A DNA stretch of 64,000 nucleotides, from positions 1 to 64,000 of the forward strand of contig JARLHA010000048.1 of the NCBI GenBank assembly GCA_031292485.1, written 5' to 3'. This DNA comes from Mucilaginibacter sp. GTDB lineage: Bacteria; Bacteroidota; Bacteroidia; Sphingobacteriales; Sphingobacteriaceae. Positions within the stretch are counted from its first letter, which is position 1. The number at the start of each line of letters is the position of its first letter. A program made the translations under genes and the position numbers. Positions 44,769 through 54,101 of this stretch are shown here, in pieces. The notes under the pieces were generated by a model. That model was given only the letters and a program-made list of their open reading frames with translations, was not told the origin of the DNA and did not search any database.

Positions 44769-44834
44769 AACCAAAGCGATGATCTGATGGCGGATATATT
44801 TACTTTGACCAATGTGCATCCGGTGTTGAACTGA
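44769..44834 (+). repeat. Displaced copy 3 of the dnaE 3' end
   Basis: It covers the last 21 codons plus stop. Apart from the first proline codon, all differences are synonymous (TTG/CTG, ACA/ACT, CAC/CAT, AAT/AAC), and the stop is TGA instead of TAA. Downstream up to 45007 nothing recognisable is seen. Confidence 0.9.
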
Positions 44835-45007
44835 TTTGCATGTTATAGGATTTAGGCTACAACGTTAATCATAAGATTATTAGCACCTTTTTTGCAAAGA
44901 AACTAAGGTCGGTAAACGACGTTGCCGCCCTGATAATGAAAAAAAGGGCCAATAAAACGGGCACGAAAGGCTGCAGCAGATTGAGTGTAAGTTTAGCCTG
45001 ACCAGCA

Positions 45008-46138
45008 TTACCTTACCATCCTCCCCTTCCATAAATATTTGCCTTTATTGCCAATCATACCGATGTAAACAAAATACAACACATATAAAGGGATAGAAAT
45101 AACGATGAGTTGTAATAATCTCCGTCTCCTGAAAAACGTCGTTACGGGCCATAACAATACCAGTTCAAGCGCCATCATCAATAAAAGCTGGGTGCCAAGC
45201 ACTGCAAAAAATGTGCTGTCGTAAAACCCTGCCACAAAATTCAGCAATACTGATACATTGAAAAGCCAAAGGCCCACTACCAGCGCCACTATTTTTTTAT
45301 CCTTGTATTTTACTGATTTTGATGCCCACCTGCGCCTTTGCTGCATAAACTCTTTAAGGTTAGGCTTGGCATGAGTAAACACTACCGCATCATATAGTTT
45401 CAAAAAGCCGATTTTTCCGGGGTAGGTTACGGCAACTTTTTGCAGCAGCAGTTCATCATCCCCCGATGCCAGGTCGTCAATCCCTTTAAAGCCGCCCACT
45501 TCATAAAAAACATCTTTACGATAGGCGATATTTGCCCCATTGCAGGTTGAAGCATGCCCATTGCCGATAAACGCGCCGCCGGTAGCAATCAGGCTGTAAA
45601 ATTCCAGCGCCTGCATCCGCTCAAACAAACTTTTTTCCTCAAAATAACTCACCGGCGACGAAATCATTACCGGGTTGTGCAGCTCATAATAACCAACAAT
45701 TGACGAAAGCCATTTATCGCCCATCCGGCAGTCGGCGTCGGTTGCCACCATCAGGTCTCCTTTGGATAATTTTATGGCTTCGGCTATGGCCTTTTTTTTG
45801 TATGAGTTTAAGGGCTTGTCTTCCTTTAGCTGCAATAGCTTTACGCCCCGCTCGGCATACCTGTTTATTATTTCAGATGTGCGGTCAGTGGAGTGATCAT
45901 CAACAATAATGATCTCCGTAAGCGCCTTCGGATAATCCTGGGCCAGGATATCCTCAATCGTTAAATGGATCTTTTCCTCTTCATTGCGGGCGGCTATCAG
46001 CACGGTTACTTTTGTTTCGTAGCCCGAAAGTTTAATTTGTGGCGTCTTGACGGCCTTCCATCCGATGATAAGGTAGATGACCACCGACAGGAATAGTGCT
46101 GTAAGCAGCAGCGATATAATACTAAGCAGTGCGATCAA
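45008..46138 (-). CDS. Family 2 glycosyltransferase, processive type
   Basis: A 376-residue membrane glycosyltransferase. N-terminal helix (about 3-26), GT-A domain with VLIAARNEEEKI, IVDDHSTD, ATDADCRMG and the QQRRRW motif, then two to three C-terminal helices. These enzymes add sugars to lipids or extend polysaccharides from nucleotide sugars. Its start overlaps the flippase-like gene upstream by 17 bases, so the two probably act in one envelope glycolipid pathway. Confidence 0.9.
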   Translation of the reverse strand: MIALLSIISLLLTALFLSVVIYLIIGWKAVKTPQIKLSGYETKVTVLIAARNEEEKIHLTIEDILAQDYPKALTEIIIVDDHSTDRTSEIINRYAERGVKLLQLKEDKPLNSYKKKAIAEAIKLSKGDLMVATDADCRMGDKWLSSIVGYYELHNPVMISSPVSYFEEKSLFERMQALEFYSLIATGGAFIGNGHASTCNGANIAYRKDVFYEVGGFKGIDDLASGDDELLLQKVAVTYPGKIGFLKLYDAVVFTHAKPNLKEFMQQRRRWASKSVKYKDKKIVALVVGLWLFNVSVLLNFVAGFYDSTFFAVLGTQLLLMMALELVLLWPVTTFFRRRRLLQLIVISIPLYVLYFVYIGMIGNKGKYLWKGRMVR

Positions 46139-47096
46139 AGAATTTTAATTTAAATACAAATGCCGACCCTAAAATAGCAGGAATAATAAGGTTAATGATA
46201 TAAATAATTGAAACAGCTACTATTACTGCTATATGCTGGTTGGTAATATAGCCAAATATCGCGTTAGCAGTTACACTGCGAACACCAATATCCAGAAAAT
46301 CCAATGATGGGATAGCCGACTGGATAAAGAAAAACACAAACATCATGAGTGACATTTCCAAAATAGGTATTTCGGGGATCAGCAGGTGAATGATCAGGTA
46401 ATACTGAAAGGTAAATACCAGGAAACGGGCCAAACAAAACCACATGATCTCCAATAGTTCAGCGGTATTGTATTTACCCATGATATCAAAAAAGCGGTGA
46501 AACTTTTTAAGGAACTTAACCCGGTTAAGCAACGACACCATCCACCGGATATTGAAATAAAAAGTGAGCATGATCGCCATAAAGCCTGCGGCGACAACCG
46601 CAATACCGAGCATCAGCCAGCTGTCAAGATGTAAAAAGGAGTATAAAAACCATACCGAGGCGCCGGCACCCAAAACGTTGGTGATTACATTTTGCCCGAA
46701 AGACCCTACTGCCATTACAAAAACACCATGGATACGTTTCCGGTTTGGTAAAAACATGATGCGGCCGGCATACTCGCCCAGCCGGTTTGGTGTAAACACT
46801 GCCCAGGTTAGGCCGCAAAAAACAGACTCGATAGCACGCCATACAGGTATAGGGTGCAATTCGCGCATCAGGAACCACCATTTTAACGATTCAAGCAGCC
46901 AGTTTACTACCATCAACACCACAATAACCGTTAGTGTTATAGCGACCCTGGTGTAGGTGATTTGTGCTACAAGGACATGAAAATCATGAATGTTTTTATT
47001 GTTTTTGAGGATGCTGTGGTACACATACCAAAATGCCAGGGCTATAATACTAAGCTTAAGCAGGTACGATAACAGTTTTTTAGCGCGGGCAGTCAA
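46122..47096 (-). CDS. Lysylphosphatidylglycerol-synthase-type membrane protein (flippase-like)
   Basis: A 324-residue protein with about eight membrane helices and the family's ESLKWWFLMRELHP and AVFTPNRLGEYAGRIMFL segments. This is the flippase half of MprF-type proteins without the synthase domain. Such proteins are commonly next to glycosyltransferases, as here, and may flip a lipid-linked product. The transported molecule is unknown. Confidence 0.85.
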   Translation of the reverse strand: MTARAKKLLSYLLKLSIIALAFWYVYHSILKNNKNIHDFHVLVAQITYTRVAITLTVIVVLMVVNWLLESLKWWFLMRELHPIPVWRAIESVFCGLTWAVFTPNRLGEYAGRIMFLPNRKRIHGVFVMAVGSFGQNVITNVLGAGASVWFLYSFLHLDSWLMLGIAVVAAGFMAIMLTFYFNIRWMVSLLNRVKFLKKFHRFFDIMGKYNTAELLEIMWFCLARFLVFTFQYYLIIHLLIPEIPILEMSLMMFVFFFIQSAIPSLDFLDIGVRSVTANAIFGYITNQHIAVIVAVSIIYIINLIIPAILGSAFVFKLKFFDRTA

Positions 47097-47128
47097 AAGG
47101 CAGAATATTTTTTGTGCAATGTTACGAA

Positions 47129-47281
47129 TTAGTTCATAGTTGATGGTTCATAGTTCATAGCTATTTGTTGTTAGTTCATGGTTAATGGTTCATGGCAGCT
47201 GCAATTATACAATCTTAAATTCGATCATCTGCTGTTTGCGATTTGGAACTGCTTCACCTTTCTTACCATGAACCATGAACT
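47129..47281. repeat. Word-repeat hairpin upstream of the flippase gene
   Basis: Repeated GTTCATAGTTCATAG and GTTCATGGTTAATGGTTCAT words at 47129-47197 face ACCATGAACCATGAACTCAT at 47265-47284, reaching the 3' end of the dienelactone hydrolase gene. Confidence 0.65.
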
Positions 47282-48132
47282 CATCTCAGCCTCGGTTTCA
47301 AAAACGCCAAAGTGTAATTATACGCTTCGGTTGTGGCCTGGCTGTTATAAATAGGGTTGCTTGGGTTGGCAAAACCATGGTCGGCTTCGTATTCATGCAC
47401 GGTAACTTTTTTGCCCGCGGTTTTCATATTTTCTTCAAATTGGGCAACTACTTTGGGGTTTATCCATGCGTCTTTAGCGGCAAAGTTGCCTAATACATCG
47501 CAATTCAGGGTTTTCAGTTTATTTACGTCCTGTTCGGGCATGCCGTAGTACATCACGCAGCCTATGGCTTGTTTACATGCCATTAAAGCGCTTTGCAAAC
47601 TCCAGCCGCCGCCAAAGCACCAGCCGATGGTAGCAATGCGCGCTTTCGGCCCTGCGTAAGCAATTGCGCCTTTTATAATGGCCTGGGCACGGTCGTCTTT
47701 TACGGTTTGCATAAATTTACCGGCGTCTTCGCGGGTGGTGGCTACTTTGCCGTCGTATAAGTCAACATCTAACACGTTAACGTCGCCAAGGTCATTGTAT
47801 AATTTTTCTGATTCTTTTTTCACCCAATCGTTCAGGCCCCACCATTCATGCACTACCAGCAGGTAGTTGTTGGTTGGCTTTTTTGCCTTAAAGAAAAACG
47901 CGCCGGCTGTTTTACCATCAGAGGTATTGTAAGTAATAGCCTTGCCGATATCGCTTTGAAAATGATATTTTAAGGGCAACGGGTGTGCCATTACAAACTT
48001 TTTATCAGCCGCCAGCATGGCAAACTGTTTGGTAGCCGATCCGCCGGCTGGCGGACAACAAGCCATTTTGCTTTGGCCAAAGGCCATTGCACTGCAGGAA
48101 ATCAAAAGGGTCACGAGCAAAAACTTTTTCAT
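47281..48132 (-). CDS. Dienelactone hydrolase family protein, secreted
   Basis: 283 residues from MKKFLLVTLLISC, chosen for the clean signal peptide. An alpha/beta hydrolase with the dienelactone hydrolase triad: nucleophile C172 in GWCFGGGW, D221 and H252, plus E96 in HEWWGLND that tunes the cysteine. The classic enzyme opens dienelactone in chloroaromatic breakdown, but exported relatives have unknown substrates. Single gene. Confidence 0.9.
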   Translation of the reverse strand: MKKFLLVTLLISCSAMAFGQSKMACCPPAGGSATKQFAMLAADKKFVMAHPLPLKYHFQSDIGKAITYNTSDGKTAGAFFFKAKKPTNNYLLVVHEWWGLNDWVKKESEKLYNDLGDVNVLDVDLYDGKVATTREDAGKFMQTVKDDRAQAIIKGAIAYAGPKARIATIGWCFGGGWSLQSALMACKQAIGCVMYYGMPEQDVNKLKTLNCDVLGNFAAKDAWINPKVVAQFEENMKTAGKKVTVHEYEADHGFANPSNPIYNSQATTEAYNYTLAFLKPRLR

Positions 48133-48337
48133 GGTGGTTAATAGTTGCAGATTGAACTGCGTTGTTTTAAAAGAATTTTTCAACAACCAAATTAAAGATA
48201 TTTTTGTTTGATTTTTTTTATAAATGATTTCACCGATTATTTTTTTATTTCACCAAATTGGGGGAACGGGGTAAATCCATATCGATCTAAACCTTAAAAT
48301 CATTTGCATTACTTTATAATAACCATACCTTTAACTC

Positions 48338-49009
48338 ATGAACCCTGATTTTATCACGTACCAAAAATTTAATGACCCGGCTTTGGCTGAAGAATTAGCT
48401 GAACAACTTAAGCATTATCAAATAAAATATATCATTGAAGAACAATCCCGGACATTTGATCCCACCTATGCCTTCAACAATGAGATATCGACCGACTGGG
48501 CAGTAAAAATTAGCCCGGCTGATTTTGAAAAGGCTAACCAAAGTTTACTGACCGATGAACGTGAAAATATTACCGAAATAGGGAGCGATTATTACCTGTT
48601 CAAATTTACTGATGGCGAATTGATGGAAGTAATTACCAAAGCGGACGAATGGAGCGCTTTTGATGTTGTGCTTGCCCGTAAATTACTTGGCGAACGAGGT
48701 AAAAGCATAAGCGACGAGGCCATAGCAATTTTGAAGAATAAGAGAATTGAAGAATTGAAAGAGCCCGATCCCCCGCAAACTTATTGGATATTTATCGGAT
48801 ATATATGTGCAATTTGCGGAGGGCTATTAGGAATTTTTATCGGCTGGTATCTCACCACTTTCAAAAAGACCCTGCCAAACGGCGAAAAAGTGTATGAATA
48901 TTCGGAACGTGACCGTAAGCATGGCAGAGCAATCTTTTATATTGGCCTAATTGTGCTGGTATTCTGCGTTGTTTTTAAGCTGGCGCCGATATTTGAAAAT
49001 GGATATTAA
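48338..49009 (+). CDS. Hypothetical membrane protein (DUF2007-like N-terminus)
   Basis: A protein of 223 residues. The N-terminus resembles the small domain seen in putative signal-transducing proteins (FNDPALAEELAEQLKHYQI, FEKANQSLL), followed by a helical linker and two membrane helices (about 147-167 and 199-217). It stands alone in its direction and faces pruA tail to tail. The domain call is by pattern only. Confidence 0.6.
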   Translation: MNPDFITYQKFNDPALAEELAEQLKHYQIKYIIEEQSRTFDPTYAFNNEISTDWAVKISPADFEKANQSLLTDERENITEIGSDYYLFKFTDGELMEVITKADEWSAFDVVLARKLLGERGKSISDEAIAILKNKRIEELKEPDPPQTYWIFIGYICAICGGLLGIFIGWYLTTFKKTLPNGEKVYEYSERDRKHGRAIFYIGLIVLVFCVVFKLAPIFENGY

Positions 49010-49043
49010 CAGGCTGGGAAAGACTTCCGGCGTTTTGAAAAAT

Positions 49044-49083
49044 CAAAAAAAGTCCATAAACGATGAACCATCGCTTATGGACT
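49044..49083 (-). terminator. Terminator of pruA
   Basis: On the minus strand AGTCCATAAGCGATGG and CATCGTTTATGGACT form a long stem followed by seven T residues, right after the pruA stop. The plus strand lacks a T-run. Confidence 0.8.
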
Positions 49084-49089
49084 AAAAAA

Positions 49090-50727
49090 TTAAACTTCTT
49101 TTTCCAAAAACGGGTAACGGTAATCCTTCGGCGGATCAAAGGTTTCCTTAATGGTGCGGGGCGATACCCAGCGCAAAAGGTTGATCATTGATCCGGCTTT
49201 ATCATTAGTGCCTGATCCTCTGGCGCCGCCAAAGGGTTGCTGTCCCACTACTGCCCCGGTTGGCTTATCATTTATATAAAAATTTCCGGCCGCATTGCGC
49301 AATTTGCAGGTTGCCTCGGCAATGGCATATCGGTCCTGTGATATAATGGCGCCTGTTAAGGCGTAGATGGATGTTTTATCAACAATATCCAGCACATTGC
49401 TGAAGTCTTTATCCCCGTAAACATAAATAGTAAGTACCGGGCCGAACAATTCTTCGCACATGGTAACATAGTATGGATCGTTTACTTTTAACACGGTTGG
49501 TTCAATAAACCAGCCCTGGCTTTTATCATAACTGCCGCCGGCTACAACTTCCACTTCTTCATCAGCTTTGGCAGCGTCAATATATTTTGCAAGTTTATTG
49601 AATGATACTTCAGAGATCACCGCATTAATAAAATTCCCGAAATCTTCAACGGGCCCCATCTTTAAGGATGCGATGTCGCGCTGCATATTCTCTTTTACTG
49701 CAGGCCATAAAGACGCCGGGATATAAGCCCTCGATGCAGCGGAGCATTTTTGCCCCTGGTATTCAAAAGCGCCGCGAATAAGCGCAGTACTTACAACATC
49801 GGCATTAGCGCTGGGATGGGCTAAAACAAAATCTTTTCCACCTGTTTCGCCAACAATGCGGGGATAGGTTTTGTATTTATGGATATTGGTGCCAATGGTT
49901 TGCCAGATATTCTGGAAAACTTTGGTCGAGCCTGTAAAGTGGATGCCCGCAAAATCAGGGTGGTTAAAAATAACCCCGCCTGCAACTGGTCCGTCAACGT
50001 AAATTAAATTGATCACGCCATCAGGCAAACCGGCTTCTTTAAACACCTGCATCAATACATTGGCGGCGTAAATTTGGGTGTAGGCAGGTTTCCAAACCAC
50101 CACATTACCCATCATGGCGGCGGATGCTGGCAGGTTGCCGGCTATAGCCGTAAAGTTAAATGGGGTTAAAGCAAAGATGAAACCTTCAAGGGGGCGTTGC
50201 TCTACACGGTTCCAAACACCTTTGCCTGATACGGGCGGCTGCTGTTTGTAGATCTCAGCCATATACTCCACGTTAAACCGCAAAAAATCGATCAGCTCGC
50301 AAGCTGCGTCGATCTCGGCCTGGTAAGCGTTTTTTGATTGGCCCAGCATGGTGGCGGCATTTACTTTGGCGCGGTAAGGGCCTGAAAGCAGTTCAGCAGC
50401 CTTTAAAAATATGGCTGCACGCTGTTCCCAGGGCAGGTTTTCCCAGTCGGCTTTAGCAGCAAGGGCTGCATCAATTGCTGACTTTACATGGCTCGCATCA
50501 CCTTCGTGAAAAGTGGCTAATAAATGTTTATGATCATGTGGCGGGCGGATCTCCAGCTTTTTGCCGGTTCGTACTTCCTTACCGCCGATATACATGGGTA
50601 TATCCAATTGATGGGCCCGGGCCTCATCCAAAGCAGCTTTAAGCGCTGCCCTCTCCGCACTGCGCGGGCCGTAATTCAATACCGGCTCGTTCTGCGGTGC
50701 AGGAACGTTAAAAAATCCTTTAAGCAT
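49090..50727 (-). CDS. pruA: L-glutamate gamma-semialdehyde dehydrogenase
   Basis: A 545-residue aldehyde dehydrogenase (delta-1-pyrroline-5-carboxylate dehydrogenase) that makes glutamate in the second step of proline breakdown. VGETGGKDFV supplies the general base, the nucleophile C328 lies in YQGQKCSAASRAY, and the C-terminal QQPFGGARGSGTNDKAG is typical of single-function P5C dehydrogenases. Proline dehydrogenase is not in the window. Confidence 0.96.
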   Translation of the reverse strand: MLKGFFNVPAPQNEPVLNYGPRSAERAALKAALDEARAHQLDIPMYIGGKEVRTGKKLEIRPPHDHKHLLATFHEGDASHVKSAIDAALAAKADWENLPWEQRAAIFLKAAELLSGPYRAKVNAATMLGQSKNAYQAEIDAACELIDFLRFNVEYMAEIYKQQPPVSGKGVWNRVEQRPLEGFIFALTPFNFTAIAGNLPASAAMMGNVVVWKPAYTQIYAANVLMQVFKEAGLPDGVINLIYVDGPVAGGVIFNHPDFAGIHFTGSTKVFQNIWQTIGTNIHKYKTYPRIVGETGGKDFVLAHPSANADVVSTALIRGAFEYQGQKCSAASRAYIPASLWPAVKENMQRDIASLKMGPVEDFGNFINAVISEVSFNKLAKYIDAAKADEEVEVVAGGSYDKSQGWFIEPTVLKVNDPYYVTMCEELFGPVLTIYVYGDKDFSNVLDIVDKTSIYALTGAIISQDRYAIAEATCKLRNAAGNFYINDKPTGAVVGQQPFGGARGSGTNDKAGSMINLLRWVSPRTIKETFDPPKDYRYPFLEKEV

Positions 50728-50828
50728 AAATTGTCAGTTACTACCGCCAAAGATAGTGCTTAATGTGGAGATTTTAAATGTGCGGGTATGCAGATTACGC
50801 GGGGTTGACATTTTTTCAAATACGTCTA

Positions 50829-51251
50829 TTACGCCCTGTCATTCTTCGGGTACCCTTCCTCATCGAGGTCATCACGGTCATCTTCCGGCGTATGGCCAAG
50901 TACTCTGTCGGTAACATCAAGGTCCACAATTTCTCCGTCATCAATGTGCATGCCCAGTTTGTCCACATCCGTTTCTAACGACTCCTTAGGGATATATTCT
51001 TCACCTGCATCATAAGGGTTTGCTTCATCATACGTGGAGTTCATATCCTCGCCGTTTTTGGCAGCAGTATTGTACGGGTCTGCGTGCTGGTAATCAGGGT
51101 CATCGCTTTTTACATCGTACTCAAAGCTATTTTCGTCGGCGTCAAAAGCCAGGTCTTCGCTATCAATGGTTTCGCCCAGGTCATCTTTTAATGTCCTGTC
51201 CCGGTCTTCGTTTTCGTCGTTAAATCCAGGATAAAAGGTATCTTTATTCAT
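50829..51251 (-). CDS. Acidic hypothetical protein
   Basis: A protein of 140 residues that is extremely rich in Asp, Glu, Asn and Tyr, with no hydrophobic core or signal peptide. It is likely to be disordered. Loose repeats of DPDYQHADPYN and EANPYDAGEEY are visible. Not recognised; similar acidic proteins are frequent in Sphingobacteriaceae. Single gene. Confidence 0.65.
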   Translation of the reverse strand: MNKDTFYPGFNDENEDRDRTLKDDLGETIDSEDLAFDADENSFEYDVKSDDPDYQHADPYNTAAKNGEDMNSTYDEANPYDAGEEYIPKESLETDVDKLGMHIDDGEIVDLDVTDRVLGHTPEDDRDDLDEEGYPKNDRA

Positions 51252-51379
51252 AACATCAGGTTTAATTAGATAATCTAAAATTACGCTAAAGGGGAAGCAG
51301 GTTTCCGGGTTATTTTCAATCTATAATGATTAAAAATAACCCTGCAGATTTCGTCTTTAAAGTATATTTTCAGAACCCG

Positions 51380-52096
51380 TTAATAGGGAATTTGTTTTCG
51401 GTACGAAACAATATCGCCGCCAAAGGCAAATTTTACGCCGATAATAAACTGGCTGTAAACGTCAGAATGGTTTCCGGAGGTAAAACCGTCGAGATTATCG
51501 CTTAAAACATAATTATACTCATAGGCCAGGTCTATTTTAAACGCAGGCTGCTGATATTTGTTGAAGACTTTAAATTCGTAACCGACACGGAACGGGATGA
51601 AAGGTTCCTGGCTGTTTAAAACGCCGGGCGTGTACAAACCGGCGACCGGCTTAATGGAATACCTGTTTATTTGGGTTATATGGCTTACCGCGTATCCCAG
51701 GCCGGCGGACACATAGAAGTTTTTGATCGCATTGTTAAATTGGCTGTGCGTATAATCAACAATTTCGCCCATCTGCAACTGCCCCCTTAATATTAATGAG
51801 GTTAAATCAGCAGTAAATTGCCTGCCCGATGAGGTTGCCAGTGAATCGCCCCCGGCAAGCCTGCCCATTTGGGCCTCAAACACTATGTTTACGTATGGTG
51901 TAGGGTTATACGTTAAGTTTAAATGGAAAGTAGGGGTGGTAGTTTGTGTTTGCGCATTGCCATGAACCTGGTTAAAACCGGCGGCAAACCCTATTTCGTA
52001 ATGCGAAAAATCGTACCCTATCTGCGCCCTTGCTACAATAGCAGTACAACCAACCAATAGTGTTAAAATTGCTGTTTTTAGTATAGGTTTAATCAT
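51380..52096 (-). CDS. Outer-membrane beta-barrel protein
   Basis: A 238-residue protein with a signal peptide (MIKPILKTAILTLLVGCTAIVARA) and alternating amphipathic strands (YEIGFAAGFNQVHGNAQ, TFHLNLTYNPTPYVNIVFEA, FIIGVKFAFGGDIVSY). It fits a small eight- to ten-stranded barrel of the OmpW/outer-membrane-protein class. The substrate is unknown. It is divergent from icd. Confidence 0.75.
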   Translation of the reverse strand: MIKPILKTAILTLLVGCTAIVARAQIGYDFSHYEIGFAAGFNQVHGNAQTQTTTPTFHLNLTYNPTPYVNIVFEAQMGRLAGGDSLATSSGRQFTADLTSLILRGQLQMGEIVDYTHSQFNNAIKNFYVSAGLGYAVSHITQINRYSIKPVAGLYTPGVLNSQEPFIPFRVGYEFKVFNKYQQPAFKIDLAYEYNYVLSDNLDGFTSGNHSDVYSQFIIGVKFAFGGDIVSYRKQIPY

Positions 52097-52338
52097 AATT
52101 TACCGGCAGTACTTTAAGCTATTTTCCTTAACTCAATTTTCTTCATTATATTTTATCGGGCTCACCAATATCTATTATATATCGTTTGGCTAAGTTAATA
52201 AAGTTAATTGGCTTGAAAAATTACTTTTAACCGATATGTTATCGTTTAAGCAAATTGGCCGGTTGGTAAAACAAGTCCGGCTATTGTATTTTTAAACTTA
52301 ATCCACCATTCACCTCTTCAACTTAATAATGCAATTCA

Positions 52339-52346
52339 TATATTTG
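52339..52346 (+). promoter_or_regulatory. -7 promoter box of icd
   Basis: TATATTTG matches TAnnTTTG, 25 bases before the ATG. No TTG at the expected -33 distance. Confidence 0.45.
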
Positions 52347-52371
52347 GCGCACAAAATAAAAGTATCCTAAA

Positions 52372-53601
52372 ATGTCAAAAATTAAAGTAGCAAATCCGGT
52401 AGTTGAACTGGATGGCGATGAAATGACCCGTATCATCTGGAAATTCATCAAAGACAAATTAATCTTCCCGTATCTCGACCTTGATATTAAATATTACGAC
52501 CTGGGAATTGAGTATCGCGACGAAACTAATGACCAGGTAACCGTTGATGCCGCTAATGCAATTTTAAAATACGGCGTTGGTATTAAATGCGCAACCATTA
52601 CCCCTGATGAAGCACGTGTAAAGGAATTTGGTTTGAAACAAATGTGGAAATCGCCAAACGGCACTATCCGTAACATTTTGGATGGTACTGTTTTTCGTGA
52701 GCCCATTGTAATGGCTAACGTTCCGCGTTTGGTACCTAACTGGACGGCGCCGATCTGCATCGGCCGTCATGCATTTGGCGACCAGTACCGCGCTACTGAT
52801 TTTGTGACCAAAGGAAAAGGTAAATTAACCATCACTTATACCCCTGAAGACGGCAGTGCCGAACAATCATTTGAAGTGTATAACTTTAAAGGTGATGGCG
52901 TAGCTATGGCGATGTACAATACTGACGAATCTATCAAAGGATTTGCCCGTGCTTGTTTTAACCAGGCTTTATTAAAAAAATGGCCTTTATACCTGTCTAC
53001 AAAAAACACCATCCTTAAAAAATATGATGGTCGTTTTAAAGATATTTTTGAAGAAATATATCAAAACGAATTTAAAATTGAGTTTGAAGCCAACCAGTTA
53101 ACTTACGAACACCGTTTGATTGACGACATGGTAGCTTCTGCGCTGAAATGGCATGGCAACTTTGTTTGGGCCTGCAAAAATTACGACGGCGACGTACAAT
53201 CAGACACGGTTGCACAGGGCTTTGGTTCGTTAGGCTTAATGACTTCAGTTTTGGTTACTCCTGACGGTTCTGTTATGGAAGCTGAAGCAGCGCATGGTAC
53301 GGTAACCCGCCACTACCGCGATCACCAGGCCGGAAAGCCAACTTCAACCAATCCAATTGCTTCCATTTTTGCATGGACGCGCGGTTTGGAATTCCGCGGC
53401 TTACTGGACAATAACCAGGAGCTGATCAAATTCTGTAAAGCGCTGGAAGAAGTTTGTATCGAAACCGTTGAAAGCGGCAAAATGACCAAAGACTTGGCCA
53501 TTACCATAAAACCAAAAGTTGAGCATGGTGCCGATTATTTATATACTGAAGAATTTTTGGCTGCTATTGACGAAAATTTGAAGAAGAAATTGGGTAAATA
53601 A
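52372..53601 (+). CDS. icd: NADP-dependent isocitrate dehydrogenase
   Basis: A 409-residue enzyme of the eukaryote-like (type II) NADP-IDH class. It decarboxylates isocitrate to 2-oxoglutarate in the TCA cycle. The N-terminal VVELDGDEMTRIIW and the internal KSPNGTIRNILDGTVFREPI and EAEAAHGTVTRHYR motifs are intact. A terminator follows the stop. Single gene. Confidence 0.97.
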   Translation: MSKIKVANPVVELDGDEMTRIIWKFIKDKLIFPYLDLDIKYYDLGIEYRDETNDQVTVDAANAILKYGVGIKCATITPDEARVKEFGLKQMWKSPNGTIRNILDGTVFREPIVMANVPRLVPNWTAPICIGRHAFGDQYRATDFVTKGKGKLTITYTPEDGSAEQSFEVYNFKGDGVAMAMYNTDESIKGFARACFNQALLKKWPLYLSTKNTILKKYDGRFKDIFEEIYQNEFKIEFEANQLTYEHRLIDDMVASALKWHGNFVWACKNYDGDVQSDTVAQGFGSLGLMTSVLVTPDGSVMEAEAAHGTVTRHYRDHQAGKPTSTNPIASIFAWTRGLEFRGLLDNNQELIKFCKALEEVCIETVESGKMTKDLAITIKPKVEHGADYLYTEEFLAAIDENLKKKLGK

Positions 53602-53622
53602 CAAGTCCCGTAATCAATAATT

Positions 53623-53656
53623 AAAAAACCCATTTGTAGCGGCAAATGGGTTTTTT
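53623..53656 (+). terminator. Rho-independent terminator of icd
   Basis: AACCCATTTG pairs with CAAATGGGTT across TAGCGG and is followed by TTTT, 22 bases after the icd stop. Confidence 0.85.
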
Positions 53657-53672
53657 GTTGGATTTATTTAGC

Positions 53673-53680
53673 TATTTTTG
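53673..53680 (+). promoter_or_regulatory. -7 promoter box of hicBA
   Basis: TATTTTTG ends three bases before the hicB ATG, so the mRNA is likely leaderless. It sits right behind the icd terminator. Confidence 0.45.
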
Positions 53681-53683
53681 TTT

Positions 53684-53899
53684 ATGAAATTCACCGCAAT
53701 AATAGAAAAGGGCGAAAACGGTTGGCTGGTTGGACAAGTCGAAGAAGTCCCCGCTGCAATGTCGCAGGGAAAAACCATTGATGAATTGAAAGAGAACTTG
53801 CTTGATGCATTAAGAATGATATTGGATACCAATAAAGAAATAACCGAGAAGGAGTATTTGGGTAAAACCACTATTAAGGAAGAACTTGAATTAATGTAA
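53684..53899 (+). CDS. hicB: HicB-type antitoxin
   Basis: 71 residues from the ATG at 53684, preferred over an in-frame TTG that overlaps the promoter box. The HicB partial-RNase-H fold pattern is clear: MKFTAIIEKGENGWLVGQVEE, MSQGKTIDELKENLLDALRM. There is no extra DNA-binding domain, which is common for the short form. It overlaps hicA by one base (TAATG). Confidence 0.85.
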   Translation: MKFTAIIEKGENGWLVGQVEEVPAAMSQGKTIDELKENLLDALRMILDTNKEITEKEYLGKTTIKEELELM

Positions 53900-54084
53900 T
53901 GAAGCGCTCTGCTTTAATTAAGCATTTGGAAAAGAATGGTTGTCAACTTTTACGCGAAGGCGCCAATCACGCTATTTATATAAATCCGGCGAATCAAAAA
54001 CAAACCGCAGTTGGCCGGCATCAGGAACTCGATAACATCCTCTGTAAAAAAATCTGCAAACAATTAGAAATTTCAATTTTATAA
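53899..54084 (+). CDS. hicA: HicA-type mRNA interferase toxin
   Basis: A 61-residue double-stranded-RNA-binding-like toxin: RSALIKHLEKNGCQLLREGA, with the catalytic histidine in GANHAIYINP. HicA cleaves mRNA independently of the ribosome. The antitoxin-first order is one of the known hicBA layouts. It ends 17 bases before manA and may be read through into it. Confidence 0.88.
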   Translation: MKRSALIKHLEKNGCQLLREGANHAIYINPANQKQTAVGRHQELDNILCKKICKQLEISIL

Positions 54085-54101
54085 TATTTGAATCTAAAAT
54101 C

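Noticed and set aside
44574..44834. Displaced dnaE ends as an assembly artefact
   Set aside because: The copies differ from one another at many synonymous sites and are separated by unrelated sequence, which a mis-assembly of identical reads would not produce; still worth a read check.
46564..46956. 130-codon open frame antisense to the flippase-like gene
   Set aside because: No recognisable protein features; overlaps conserved membrane helices on the other strand.
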